64,000 bases of DNA from Pelodera strongyloides (lineage: Eukaryota > Nematoda > Chromadorea > Rhabditida > Rhabditidae). Both the position numbers and the translations under genes were made by a program. The notes under the pieces were generated by a model. That model was not told the DNA's origin. It made no database searches and saw nothing but the letters and a program-made list of their open reading frames with translations. This document shows positions 1 through 10,059 of the stretch, piece by piece (position 1 is the first letter of the stretch; each line of letters starts with the position of its first letter). The stretch spans positions 1 through 64,000 of the forward strand of contig JAANDG010000024.1 of assembly GCA_036852015.1 (NCBI GenBank), in the 5' to 3' direction.

Positions 1-3000
1 TTGTTTTGCAACAACGGTACAGTAGCCCGGCGGTTTGAATTTTCGCTGCGTATAATACGTCGATACTCAGCCAACAAAATGGCACTTTGCGAGTTTTTGC
101 CGAAATCCTCATTGACGTTTGTTCGGTCAACTGCAGGTGGTTGTGTTTGAAGTTTGTTTATATTTTCAGTGTTTGTGTGTAATTTTGTGTTTTCTATACA
201 GTTGATTTGGAGATTTACACAATTGATTGCGTATTTAGGTATTATTATGTTGGTCTAATTTGGGATCAGTTAGTAAACTGGTCGTTCTGTGAATGAGGTC
301 AAGTATCATTCATTTTTAGTTATATATACTTATTCATCTTGGCCTATAGGCCTCTATATTACTCTTTGGCATTTTTATGCTTAGTTGTGGCGAATGCATT
401 CTGATGTTTCGTCTTTATATCTCAACCAAGCTTTTACTAAATGTGTTTTTGTAGAATATCTACTACATGGTCTGGAGGTTATCGGATTGCCCTGTTGCAA
501 AAAGGAGGAAATGTTGAGGACAGGGGAACCTAAGCAGACCCCAATTTGTGTGAAATGCGAATTGGAATCTTTCGCAATTCAAAATGTGGTAAGTTTTGAT
601 TGTGTTTTCGTGAATTCATGATTCATTTCACCGTATGACTGTTGGTGCGAGAGCCGGAGCTGAGGCTGAGACCAGTTTGTTTTGGGTTTCGTTTCGTCTG
701 AAGCGCTGTAAATTAATTGTTTTAATTTCTGTCGTGTGCTTTAATCTTAGATAGTTTTTGAGCGTGTGGGAATTTGCATTTTGTATTGTTTCGGCTCGCA
801 ACGGTTCAATTATGATGTAGTTAAATGCTTGGAGACTTGGGGGAGGGTCGACAAAGCGGCCTGATGAAATAGTTTAACTAGCGTAATTAGTCTTTCACTC
901 TCGTTTAATAGGTCTGTCTTATTACTATGTTAATAGTACTCGTAAATCAAGTAATAACTCATACTCTTTTCACTCCCCTAGCTTAGTTTATTTATTTCCT
1001 AGAACGTATGGTAGCTAGCTATAACACGTGCGGGTTTTTATTTTTCATTTTGACCTCAGCGCAGTTGTTGTTCTGCCTTGCCTTTGGCTTAAGTTAGCTG
1101 TTCATTAAAAAAGTTTGCGTGTGCATCGTTATGCCGTGGTGCTCCACGATAGTCTGACAAAACTGTTGTATGGACTGCCCCAGGGGCTATAGTTGCCTCC
1201 AAGAGGCTGTTTATTTTGGAATAGGTGTAACACTTGCATCATATGCGTGCTTACTTTGTTGGAGTATGGCTCCAGTTTTCCTGCCCTATGGGCGGTAGGC
1301 CTCCATGAGGCGGATCGTTTTTACTTTGTTGGAGTATGGCTCCAGTTTCCTGCCCCATGGGTGGTAGGCCTCCAGGAGGTGGATCGCTTTTCGATTATGA
1401 TTATAGAGTGTCGCTCTATGTTTTACGTTACGAAACAGTTTGGCTCTGGATTTTTCCTTTTCTATATATCGGAGTACGGCTCCCTTTTATTGCCACAGTG
1501 GCTGATGTCTCCAGAATGTTCGTTTTATTGGAATAAAACGACTCTAGAATTAAGTTTCTACTTTCTACTTCTGTGTAACAATTTGGAGTATGGCTCCCAT
1601 TCATTGCTCAAGGTGCGCATGCCTCCCTTGTATGTATTCCCAAGGGGAAAGCGCACGAAGAGTGGAATTTGGCCTATTTGCTATATTCGGTGTTCATCCG
1701 AAACAAAACGGAAGATGCCCCATATGGGTTCGCATTTAGAAGTAGTTTTTTTTATGTAAGTATTGGGTTGTTTACCTAATGAAATTGATTTGTTTCTTCC
1801 GTGTTAGTTTTTGACTCTATCAACATCATTTGTTGGTTTATTTCCAGTTCGCCCAAGGGTAGTTCCATATCGGTATCAGCAGGAGGCAGTCTGTAACATT
1901 GTTCGACTCTTTTTGTTTTCTGTGGCTGTTTTTCACATGTTGTGTTTCGGTCCGCATTGCTGCGCGAACCGCGAAGTTTATGTCAAAAGTCAAGAAAGTG
2001 TTACCAATTTCCACATAGTTACATTATGACGTATGACGTCTCATATCGGGACCGTTGCTTGAGTATAATTTTTATATGGCACTGAGCTGTGTATCTCGTT
2101 GTGCGAACATCCACAGCTGGATTGGTAAAAACGCGAGTTTTGCCAAATTTTGGGTTAGATATAGTTGTACGGTTCTTGCTTTTGACTGTTCCTTAAAACA
2201 ACTGTACTAAAGATATGCACTGAATCCCATGCATCAGATTGCGGTTCGGTTATCGAACGGGAGCCAACATGCACGGTCAATAGAACGTGCATTATCTGTC
2301 TCGACCATTCAAAGAAAGCGCGTCTGACGTAAGGGTCTGCTGGAGTAATTCTTGTATAAATGGGGTGCTTTTGTATGTAGCCGTGAGTATTATGCTTCCC
2401 TTTGGATGCTACCTAATTTTAGGCCCAACAGGGAGAACTGTGCTTGTTTATTGTCCAAACATTCAGGTATAGAATTGTAATGGCGCATACATGATGGTGC
2501 ACTACGGAAGTGTAGCTGGACTGGATTTTCTCTTCTTATGTTGCATGGTTGGTTATTAGTGGTGGTCGATTGTTTAGTTGTACATAATTTTTCACTTGCA
2601 ACATCAGAATGTGGGCACCGAAAAAACAGTTCGGATTACCTGGCTACCTGTTTATATACCTTATTAAGATACGCATTTGCTCTGATTTTGTCAATCTTAT
2701 GGTAACACTTGCTTGATAGCTTGCGACTTTACATGAGTTGGATCTATATCTATATGTCTAAGCTACAGTATTAGTACAAACTTTGTGTTCGTGTTTAGCA
2801 CTCGTATGCGAGATGTGCGAGCAAATTTAAGCGTTATTCGGGTCATAGGGAACGCTATGTGTACATACATGGACTCTTATTTCGGAATTCTAGAATCTAG
2901 GTTATCTACGCGCTTACTTCGCCTGAGAGCGGGTTCGGCCGAATCTTTCCTTTACAACCTGCTAGTCACATATTGCGTGCTTCCCAGAGGGCTTTATTAT

Positions 3001-3120
3001 TGACCCTGAATAAATGCCTTACCCTTCTGTGTGTATATGACCGTTTGGTGTAAAACAGCAGTTATTCATAACGAAGCAAGAGAGTAGCAAAGCTACTCTC
3101 GTAGCGTAGTATAAACTTTG
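1..3120. repeat. Repeat unit 1 of a head-to-tail pair
   Basis: Bases 1-140 are closely similar to 3121-3257, and bases 3002-3112 are closely similar to 4170-4280. Units 1 and 2 therefore share both ends but differ inside: about 3.1 kb here and 1.17 kb in unit 2. The shared 3' end contains a strong hairpin (AGAGTAGC, loop AAA, GCTACTCT). The interior is T-rich on the plus strand and I recognise no protein in it. Shared ends, different interiors and a 3' subterminal hairpin suggest a Helitron-like non-autonomous element, but neither a TC start nor a CTRR end is clear. The left end may lie outside the window. Confidence 0.5.
1165..1640 (+). repeat. Repeated GGAG/CTCC hairpin motif, with two 70-bp tandem copies
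   Basis: Two copies of a 70-base unit start at 1251 and 1321. Each holds GGAGTATGGCTCC, which can fold as GGAG with CTCC, and then a GGCCTCC/GAGG pair. Degenerate copies of the first motif recur near 1470 and 1583, and a CCTCC/GAGG pair lies near 1195. An open frame crosses the region, but its peptide is only the repeat translated and resembles no protein I know. Confidence 0.6.
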
Positions 3121-4288
3121 TTGTTTTGCAACAACGGTACAGTAGCCGCGGTTTGAATTTTCGCTGCGTACCGCGTTCGATACTCAGCCAACAAAATGTG
3201 CACTTTGCGAAGCTTTTGCAAACAATCTTCATTGACTTTGTTCGGTCAACTGCCCTCCCACCCACCCGTACTAGCGGGTTGCGCACCCGACTCTCAAACT
3301 AAAGTGCGTTTGCATCTGAGCAATTTAGGGAATGCAAATGAAAAAGGGGTGTGGGACAGTTCTCTGATCCGTCTTGCGCAGTACACAATTGTCATCATCA
3401 TTGACTATTCATATGTAGTAGTGTTGTGCTGTTCTCCCGGTTAATTATATTGTCTTGTGCCGGGTCAGAATTTTCTTAAGCTTACGTCAAGCGGATTCAG
3501 TACAGTTCGTAACCATTTTTTTATAAGTTACAGGTTACGCTAGAGTTTTTATAGGTTTTAGGTAACAGTTAGGGGGCTCAGTATTGACGCTTTTAATTTT
3601 ACTTGTTATTCAGGTTTCAAATGGAGCGAAGGAGATCGGGCAATCCGTAGAACGATCACTTTGGAAAGGGCTGGACGCGGAAGCTTGAACATGCCGTTGT
3701 CAGTATATCAACGAGGAACCAGAAGTAAACCATTAACAGCTAAGTCCCAGTACTCACTAGGCATAGGTCATTCCTGCCTACTATTATATGTTTTTTTTTT
3801 GGGATTCCTCTCTTGGTTTCAATTTAAGTAGTTTAATTTTTCCGTTAGGTGCTCAGGTTCCACTATGCGCCATGCTTGTGTATGTAGAATTTTGTGTTAC
3901 CGTGCATATGCACAAACTAGGAATGTGCGGCCATCTGGCCAATAACTTGTACTGTTGTAAGCTTACTTGCTTTTGGTTATCAAAGTTTTTTGTAATTTCT
4001 AGGTATTTTGTAATTGGTTTTGCAATATAAGCACGTTGATTTTGGAGTTTCAGTTTTTCCTATAGAAATATTGCTTTTATGTGGGTTTTTGGAAATATTG
4101 GTTTACTTGTTTTATTTGGTCTCTTTTGTTATTAATGTGATGTTTTGTTAGAGAAGTTACCACCTGTACGACCCTGAATAAATGCCTTACCCTTCTGTGT
4201 GTATATGGACCGTTTGGTGTAAAACAGCAGTTATGCGTAACGAAGCAAGAGAGTAGCAAAGCTACTCTCGTAGCGTAGTAGCATAACA
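3121..4288. repeat. Repeat unit 2, short relative of unit 1
   Basis: It begins with the same TTGTTTTGCAACAACGG sequence as base 1. It ends with the same block of about 110 bases, including an AATAAA-containing stretch near 4175 and the AGAGTAGC/GCTACTCT hairpin. The interior is unrelated to unit 1. The two units abut with no obvious intervening DNA. No coding capacity is recognised. Confidence 0.5.
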
Positions 4289-5260
4289 CATATTTTTGCT
4301 TCTCTGCCACTAATTTTTTTTCTTGCTTTGATATGTTGTAGATGGCAAATTACTTTGAAATACAATATTCATATGTGAATTTCTTAGCAAACTGGATTAT
4401 TTATTTATTTGAAAACAAAATACATTTCAACTTGAAACAATTAATTCACCTCACAGTATGAAAGAGATGGTAACCCGCTGACTTTAGGGCTGATTGAAAA
4501 CGGAACATATTTAGTGAAGCCTTAATTTTTTTCCACTCATACTGATAGAGAAGGAAAACTCACCCTTAAATCTCGATAAGAGAAACAGCAAATAGTTGTA
4601 GAAACAGCAAAAAGCTACACGACAGTTAGATAGCGGCGGTACGCCGGTGAAATGAAAACAAATGCTATGAAGATAAAGTTGGAGTCTGGCAAAAAACGTG
4701 CGTAAAAAAGGCTCGAAAAATGAATAATCAGCAACTATAATAGAGTACCCACTCGATATACTACCGGATTATGAAAATCTAAAGAGAGTAGAGACTAGAA
4801 AAACTGGGTACGGTAGCTCCTAGACCCTAGACTGGGTAACGATAGTTCTGTGATAAAATTCAAAGCAATTGGCAACTGACGCCACAGAAGTTATGTACCG
4901 TTCATTGCGAGGCACATATGTACAACACTGTATGTACATTTAATCGATTAAGGGTGACTATTTTGGAATTTGAGCAATTTATAGGATTAATAAGTTTATG
5001 TGGTAACGATTACGGTAAAGGATTGTAAGAAACGGCCACACACGCGGATGCTTATGTAGTACTCTAATAAATACCGTTACAGAAAATGATAATTAACATG
5101 ATCGATAACCGTAAAGGAGCCATTCCTTGTAATCAAGTTAACAAACCGCAACCCTTTTAGAACACATTTAGGAAGAAACAGGACAAGAACGAGAGCCATT
5201 CCCCTCTGCTCGCTCAGCTCTCATTTGAATGCTCAAGAACAATTTTCATAAAACAGCTGA
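4289..5260. other. AT-rich intergenic DNA, nothing recognised
   Basis: I find no conserved exon, RNA gene or clear repeat between repeat unit 2 and the terminal exon of the minus-strand gene that ends at 5261. Confidence 0.4.
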
Positions 5261-6750
5261 TTACTGTACATGACACATTTTATGTGCTTTTTTCTTGTCC
5301 TGAAGCTTTTCGGTAATTGATGAACGGCGTGATCGCGGTTTTACGTTTCGCACCTGAAATATGAGTTCATGCGTAAGGAATATTATTTACAACAAGGCAA
5401 ATTAGCCTAACTTTTCCTTGGGCACACACTCGCAGCAGTTTTTGAGGAGGTTCATGTTCAATTTTGTTTTTCCTCTTTTTTGAAAGTGCATGGCTTAAGA
5501 TTATTAGTGCACTACCTCATCGTCGAAACGAAGATCTTCGACTGAACGGACAGATGCCAGGAAGGGACGAGCTGCTAGCAGACACAGAGCCATCGAGCGA
5601 CGAATCAACGTCTTGAATTGAAAAGAAATGAGAGAATTGAGAAACATAGTTTTAATTTTGTTCCACGTAAAATATCAGTAATTACAAAGACTTAGAAAAG
5701 AATATCCCACGTAAAATATCCGTAATTACAAAGACTTAGAAAAGAATATTCCACGTAAAATATCAGTAATTACAAAGACTTAGAAAATAATAAAAAGTGT
5801 ATATACCTTATTAACAGCCGTGCACTCTAGACATTTATATGCCTGTGGTCGACGTGCCAAGTCTCGCAGTGCGCGCATTACCTAAATAACAGCTTCTTGG
5901 AAGTGAAACCTTCCTTTAATATCTTGAAGACCGTTATATCAGCTGTTGGCTCGCCAAAATCGCATTGTTTCCCCATATTTACTTATATATACGGATCACC
6001 AGATCTCATCCAAACAAGTCAGTATGTTCATAAAAAGGTTGCAACTACTGGGAGGAATAAGGACCTGTGACAGAGTTGCTTCAATATGAGAAAACCAAAT
6101 ACTATTAAAGTTGTACATAAGCGCTTGAAACAAACGAAATATTCGTGTGGACAAAGGAAAGAAATGTGCTAAAAAACTAAAGTCGTAAGTAAACAAAAGA
6201 AGAGTAAAAGCACATACTTGATGGGATGGTTCACTCTTAGGGTCAATTCTGTAGGCGAGCACAATCACCGGGCATGTCCACGAATGGGAGTCGAGCTGAA
6301 TTAATACTTGTACTTTATAGGATGAATGTATATGATAATGTTAGGGAAGATAAAAGCGACTGGACACCGTTCTGCTACTACGACCTTACAGTTTTTACGT
6401 ACATAACAAGTTTCAGTCAAAATTTAACGTGATCGTTTCCCCTCGGCATTATGGAGTTTATCTGTTGTATGCATATGTTTAAACTGCCAACACGAAGAGA
6501 TGAGATCAACCGCAACCCGCAACAGAAGCGCAAAAAATCAGGCTTAAATGTATACGTACTTTATGCCACAGTTCTTTCTACGGATTCGGTTGATACTCTT
6601 TATCTCTTTATATTTTACAAAAAATAACAAAAGGCCCACTTTCTGCTTGGCGTGCGAGATAAACTTCAATGCCATGTCATCGTCATCTGTGGGAATTGTG
6701 CACAAAATACAGTGCGCGTCGTCCGAAGTGTGGGCGTCGGAGAAGCATTT
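5261..6750 (-). CDS. Unrecognised spliced gene, 3' part (five phase-compatible exons)
   Basis: Minus-strand exons at 6640-6750, 6218-6295, 5807-5881, 5516-5611 and 5261-5353 all have good acceptors and GT donors, and all join in phase 0. They give 150 residues ending at a TAA (5261-5263). The first exon is acidic (TDDDD) with two nearby cysteines. Later parts include a Cys-Leu-Glu-Cys motif and a basic C-terminal tail rich in Arg and Lys. The 5' end is not resolved; an exon at 7657-7773 also joins in phase. I do not recognise the family; a phosphotyrosine-binding-like fold is a guess only. A 44-bp tandem repeat lies in the intron at 5612-5806. Consistent phase across five short exons is the main support that this is a gene. 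Confidence 0.5.
5661..5792. repeat. 44-bp tandem repeat, three copies
   Basis: Three near-identical copies (TCCACGTAAAATATC and onward) begin near 5661, 5705 and 5749. They lie within a predicted intron of the unrecognised minus-strand gene. Confidence 0.9.
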
Positions 6751-7656
6751 CTGAAGAGAGAAAAGACGATTACTAGATTCTGTGACTTTCCGATCTAATG
6801 ACCACCAGGAGCTCAATCAAAGCTTGTCAATCTTGCCGAGCACTCATTCAGAACGTTTTGCTTTGATAGGGCGCGTTCGTGATGGGCGGAAAGAGGGCAA
6901 ACGTGTGTCTGCGTCTCTCATTTTGCACACTCTATACACGCAAAAGTAGCATGTTCTTCCGTTTTTCCGCCAATCTCGAACGCGGCTTTTGACCTTCCCA
7001 GCAGATCAGCGGATTCGGCTGATACAAATAGCAGGCAGTCTTTATCTGTATCAATTTATCCGACCGTTATTGATTTGATATCTTCGGTAGACAGGTCGAA
7101 AGAATAAGCAAAGTATGAAAAATAAACGGTGTTTTGGAAGGACTTTTTCCATTATATCAATTTGGTTTACGCCAAGTTTTCCTTATCGATTATTATTTTA
7201 AAAGAAATTTACCTCAGTCACTTCTAAATGGTAGTGATCCTCGTTTACGGAAACGGATAGACAAGCGTTCATCTGGAAAAATGTACGTAAAGAGAAAGAC
7301 CGTGCCCCATGCTGTCAAATTAGCCAGAACGAAATTCTATTGAAAATTTGCCGTTGTTGGTCATCCACTGAGCGGTGTCTAACAACCGGAATCAGTTGGC
7401 AAGTATTTTCTGAATAAAATAGCTTGCTGTGATCGGGACTATAAAGGAATGAGCATTATAAGCCGATCCCTCCTGGATCCAGTCCGAAGACGTCGAGAAG
7501 TTGTCATCTGGAACACGTCGCCATACTGCTCAGGACCTCTGTGGACCACGTCACAAGCAAAAACTTTGTTACCGTATTGTTCCACCCGTGAATAAAGGTG
7601 TAAAGTTCTGAAGCGTAAAAAATTAATTAATTTATATTTATTTATAAAATGCTAAC

Positions 7657-7773
7657 CGTGCTTGCTTCTTGACTGCTCGACGATGGGCATGTTATAGTGA
7701 GAATGGAAGTCGCCGTGTCATCACCATCAAATGTAGAAACAAGGAGACAGCGCACGTCGGACAACTTCTCGAC
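7657..7773 (-). CDS. Isolated coding-like exon, resembling the exon at 6640-6750
   Basis: A minus-strand exon with acceptor TTTTCAG and donor ACG|GTTAGC encodes 39 residues in one open phase. Part of it (Asp-Val-Arg-Cys-Leu-Leu then Asp-Gly-Asp-Asp-Thr-Ala) aligns with the exon at 6640-6750 with a one-codon gap. It can join that exon in phase 0, or splice to a short exon at 7569-7607 ending in TAA. It may therefore be an upstream exon of the same gene, an alternative exon, or part of a tandem paralogue. The family is unknown. Confidence 0.35.
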
Positions 7774-8288
7774 CTGAAAAGCAATAATTTACAACTAATT
7801 ATTAATTTATAATTTAAAACTAATTAGAAGTTTCCAACCCTTTGTTTCTGCTTGATTTGTTTATAAAAAAATGCAATTTTGGTTTCATGTCTTATTTAAT
7901 GATTGTAGAAATATGAATTATGTTAGAACTGGAGTTTTATATAAAATTTTGGACGTACGTTTGTTTATCGTGTTGATATGCTTATGGTCAATCTGACATT
8001 ACCTATTATTTCAACATTTATGTTCCATATTCGTAGAAGTGGTTAGTATCGGTCAATCTGCGCTAGCGTAGCCCATTAGCTTTTTTGTTGAATGTTTATT
8101 CATGTTTTATTCCCTAGGTTCAAGAAGATATTGTAACACAAGAAGATATCGTCTCAATATGGTAAGTACGACCCCTCATCAGATATGTTTGAGCTGCAGA
8201 TGGGTTGGCTCATGAAAAAAACACAGGTAACCGTCACCAAATGGTTTCTCCGTTTCCTTATGTCAGAGCAAAGCATCGGTGTGCTTTT

Positions 8289-8483
8289 TTGCTCTTTATT
8301 CTGTGAGCCGCACCATTTCGGGAAGAAATGCGCGCCGCAAAGGAATGGGAAACAAAATGCGCGCGGAATAGAAATGGCGCGCAGTGTTTCCCGAAAAGGT
8401 GCGGAAACGGTGCGGAAATGGTGCGGGGCGCAACTTGCGCCCCGCACCATTTCCGCACCTTTTCGGCAACGTTTTTGAAACCC
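8289..8483. repeat. GC-rich palindromic repeat
   Basis: The core is a perfect 25-bp inverted repeat with a single-base spacer: left arm 8409-8433, right arm 8435-8459, built from GTGCGGAAATGGTGCGGGG. Flanking DNA repeats the same words (GTGCGGAAA, CCGCACCATTTC). No gene is supported here; several overlapping open frames in different phases are products of the palindrome. Confidence 0.85.
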
Positions 8484-8548
8484 ATCGGAGGATCTGCCGT
8501 AAGTGCAGTTGTTGTACTAATATTTTACCGCAAGCACTGGTCTCACAT

Positions 8549-8628
8549 GTGTTGTGTGGCCGAGTGGTCGAAGGTGCTGTTTAGAGAAAGTATCTAACAA
8601 GACTGTTAGGTTCGAATCCAACATGCTG
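8549..8628 (+). pseudogene. tRNA-like relic with class II layout
   Basis: An A-box-like TGGCCGAGTGG (8557-8567) and a perfect B-box GGTTCGAATCC (8609-8619) lie at the spacing of a tRNA with a long variable arm. A possible variable-arm hairpin is TAACA-AGAC-TGTTA. I cannot form good acceptor or anticodon stems, so this is probably a tRNA-derived relic or SINE head rather than a working tRNA. Confidence 0.45.
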
Positions 8629-8650
8629 CTTTCTTTTTGCGGTTGCTACT

Positions 8651-8818
8651 TTGCCCGCACCGTTTCCGCACCATTTCGGCAACGTTTTGGGGGTGTTTCC
8701 CGCAACAGTTTGGGGGTGTTTCCCGCACCAAAAGTGCAACCGGAGTCGTTGAAAAACTTTTACGGCGCGCAACAAATTCTTTTGCGGGAAACACCCCCAA
8801 ACTGTTGCCGCGCGCAAC
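8651..8818. repeat. GC-rich inverted repeat
   Basis: Bases 8702-8727 are the exact reverse complement of 8783-8808 (26 bp). The words GGGGGTGTTTCCCGCA and CCGCACCATTTC occur again nearby, linking this to the palindrome at 8289-8483. The pair brackets the tRNA-like relic. Confidence 0.85.
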
Positions 8819-8829
8819 TCTTGAGTTTC

Positions 8830-9880
8830 GTTGTCTCAATTCAACATTCAAACACTCGTTCCTTCAATATTGGGGGCCCTAATCTTCTCCGCAAAATTTG
8901 TGACGTATGTCATTTTGAATGAATAGGAAATGATGGGGCTTCAACACTTTTCCTCTTCTTCTTCAATTATTGGACCTTATGTCAATGCAGAGTTATTCAT
9001 GCACAGAGAAGATGAAACAGACTATGTTCGCTACGATATCTAGCAATAAACTTGTTGCCTGTTACCAAGCAACATACGCTTGACACAGTTGAGATTGAGC
9101 CTTGACGATCCACTAAATTTAAATACGAAGCATGTAAGCTGATTGTGAGACTTATAACCCGGCATTGGAAGTTGAAAGCCTGTTGGATTAGCCTTAGGAA
9201 TTGACTTAGTTTCAGCTGTTCATAATATTATCAAGCTTATGATTATGTACCGTGTAACTTAAAATTGGGCTAATGTGGCTTATGCTTTACCCCCAACTCC
9301 AACCCACACCCTCTGAAACAAAGTGGAGCAATGTGATGTCGAAAATTCGAGAAACCAGTGGTATGCAATTGATCAACTCTTGTTTTTCTCTCTCAAATGC
9401 CTGAAGCTGTTCTCTGGTGAATACAAAGTTCTTCACTTAACAGTTGTCATTTAGGAAATGAGGAAATGAGGATGAAAGGGTCAGCGGTCGGATACTGTTA
9501 GAGGAAATGACAGGGAGTATGGAGAGAGAGGGAGAGAGAGGCGACAGAGGAAGAGGGGAGAACCGAGCAATACTGAGAGCGGAAATTCATATATAAAATA
9601 AAAATAAAAGATGAAGACGAGCATCATTTACATTTTCAGCTTCTGGAGGTTGGAGGAAAATCTCTGAGCCAGACACACGAAAAAAAAACTATTTTCAGTT
9701 GCTTCCTACAGTTACAGAGTACACATTTACAGTAAAGTCAGAGACACATATATTCCCTTCCATTTATACTATTTTATCTGTCGCGAATAAATTACAATTT
9801 ACTCGAATAAACTATCAAAAAATGTGTGTCCCGAAACAATTTGTTGCTCGTTTAGAGATGTTTTCTTAAGGTATATCATC
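8830..9880. other. Intergenic DNA with a purine-rich tract
   Basis: I see no gene here. A run rich in GAGAGA lies near 9515-9560. Confidence 0.4.
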
Positions 9881-9892
9881 TCCGTTAATGAA

Positions 9893-10058
9893 TCCCGAGC
9901 ATTTTCCGACAAACTAGGCCTTTCCGAGGATTTTCCGCCTAATTCCCGAGTATTCTCCGAGAAGATTCTCGGAAAAAGCTCGGAAACGCAAAGTTTCGCG
10001 GGCCGAGCTCGGGAAATCCGCGGGCCGAGCTCGGAGAATTGGCGGAAAATACTCGGAA
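9893..10058. repeat. Compound inverted repeat built on CTCGGAAA/TTTCCGAG
   Basis: TTCTCCGAG and CTCGGA words alternate on both strands. GCGGGCCGAGCTCGG occurs twice, and a left segment (TCCGAGGATTTTCCGCC) is roughly the complement of a right segment (GGCGGAAAATACTCGGA). It looks like a degraded foldback element. Confidence 0.6.
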
Positions 10059-10059
10059 A

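Noticed and set aside
1193..1759. 188-codon open frame in repeat unit 1
   Set aside because: It is a translation of the hairpin repeats, and a second phase is also open across part of it. No family resemblance.
8154..8922. Several overlapping frames around 8.2-8.9 kb
   Set aside because: Generated by palindromic repeats that remain open on both strands. No conserved protein.
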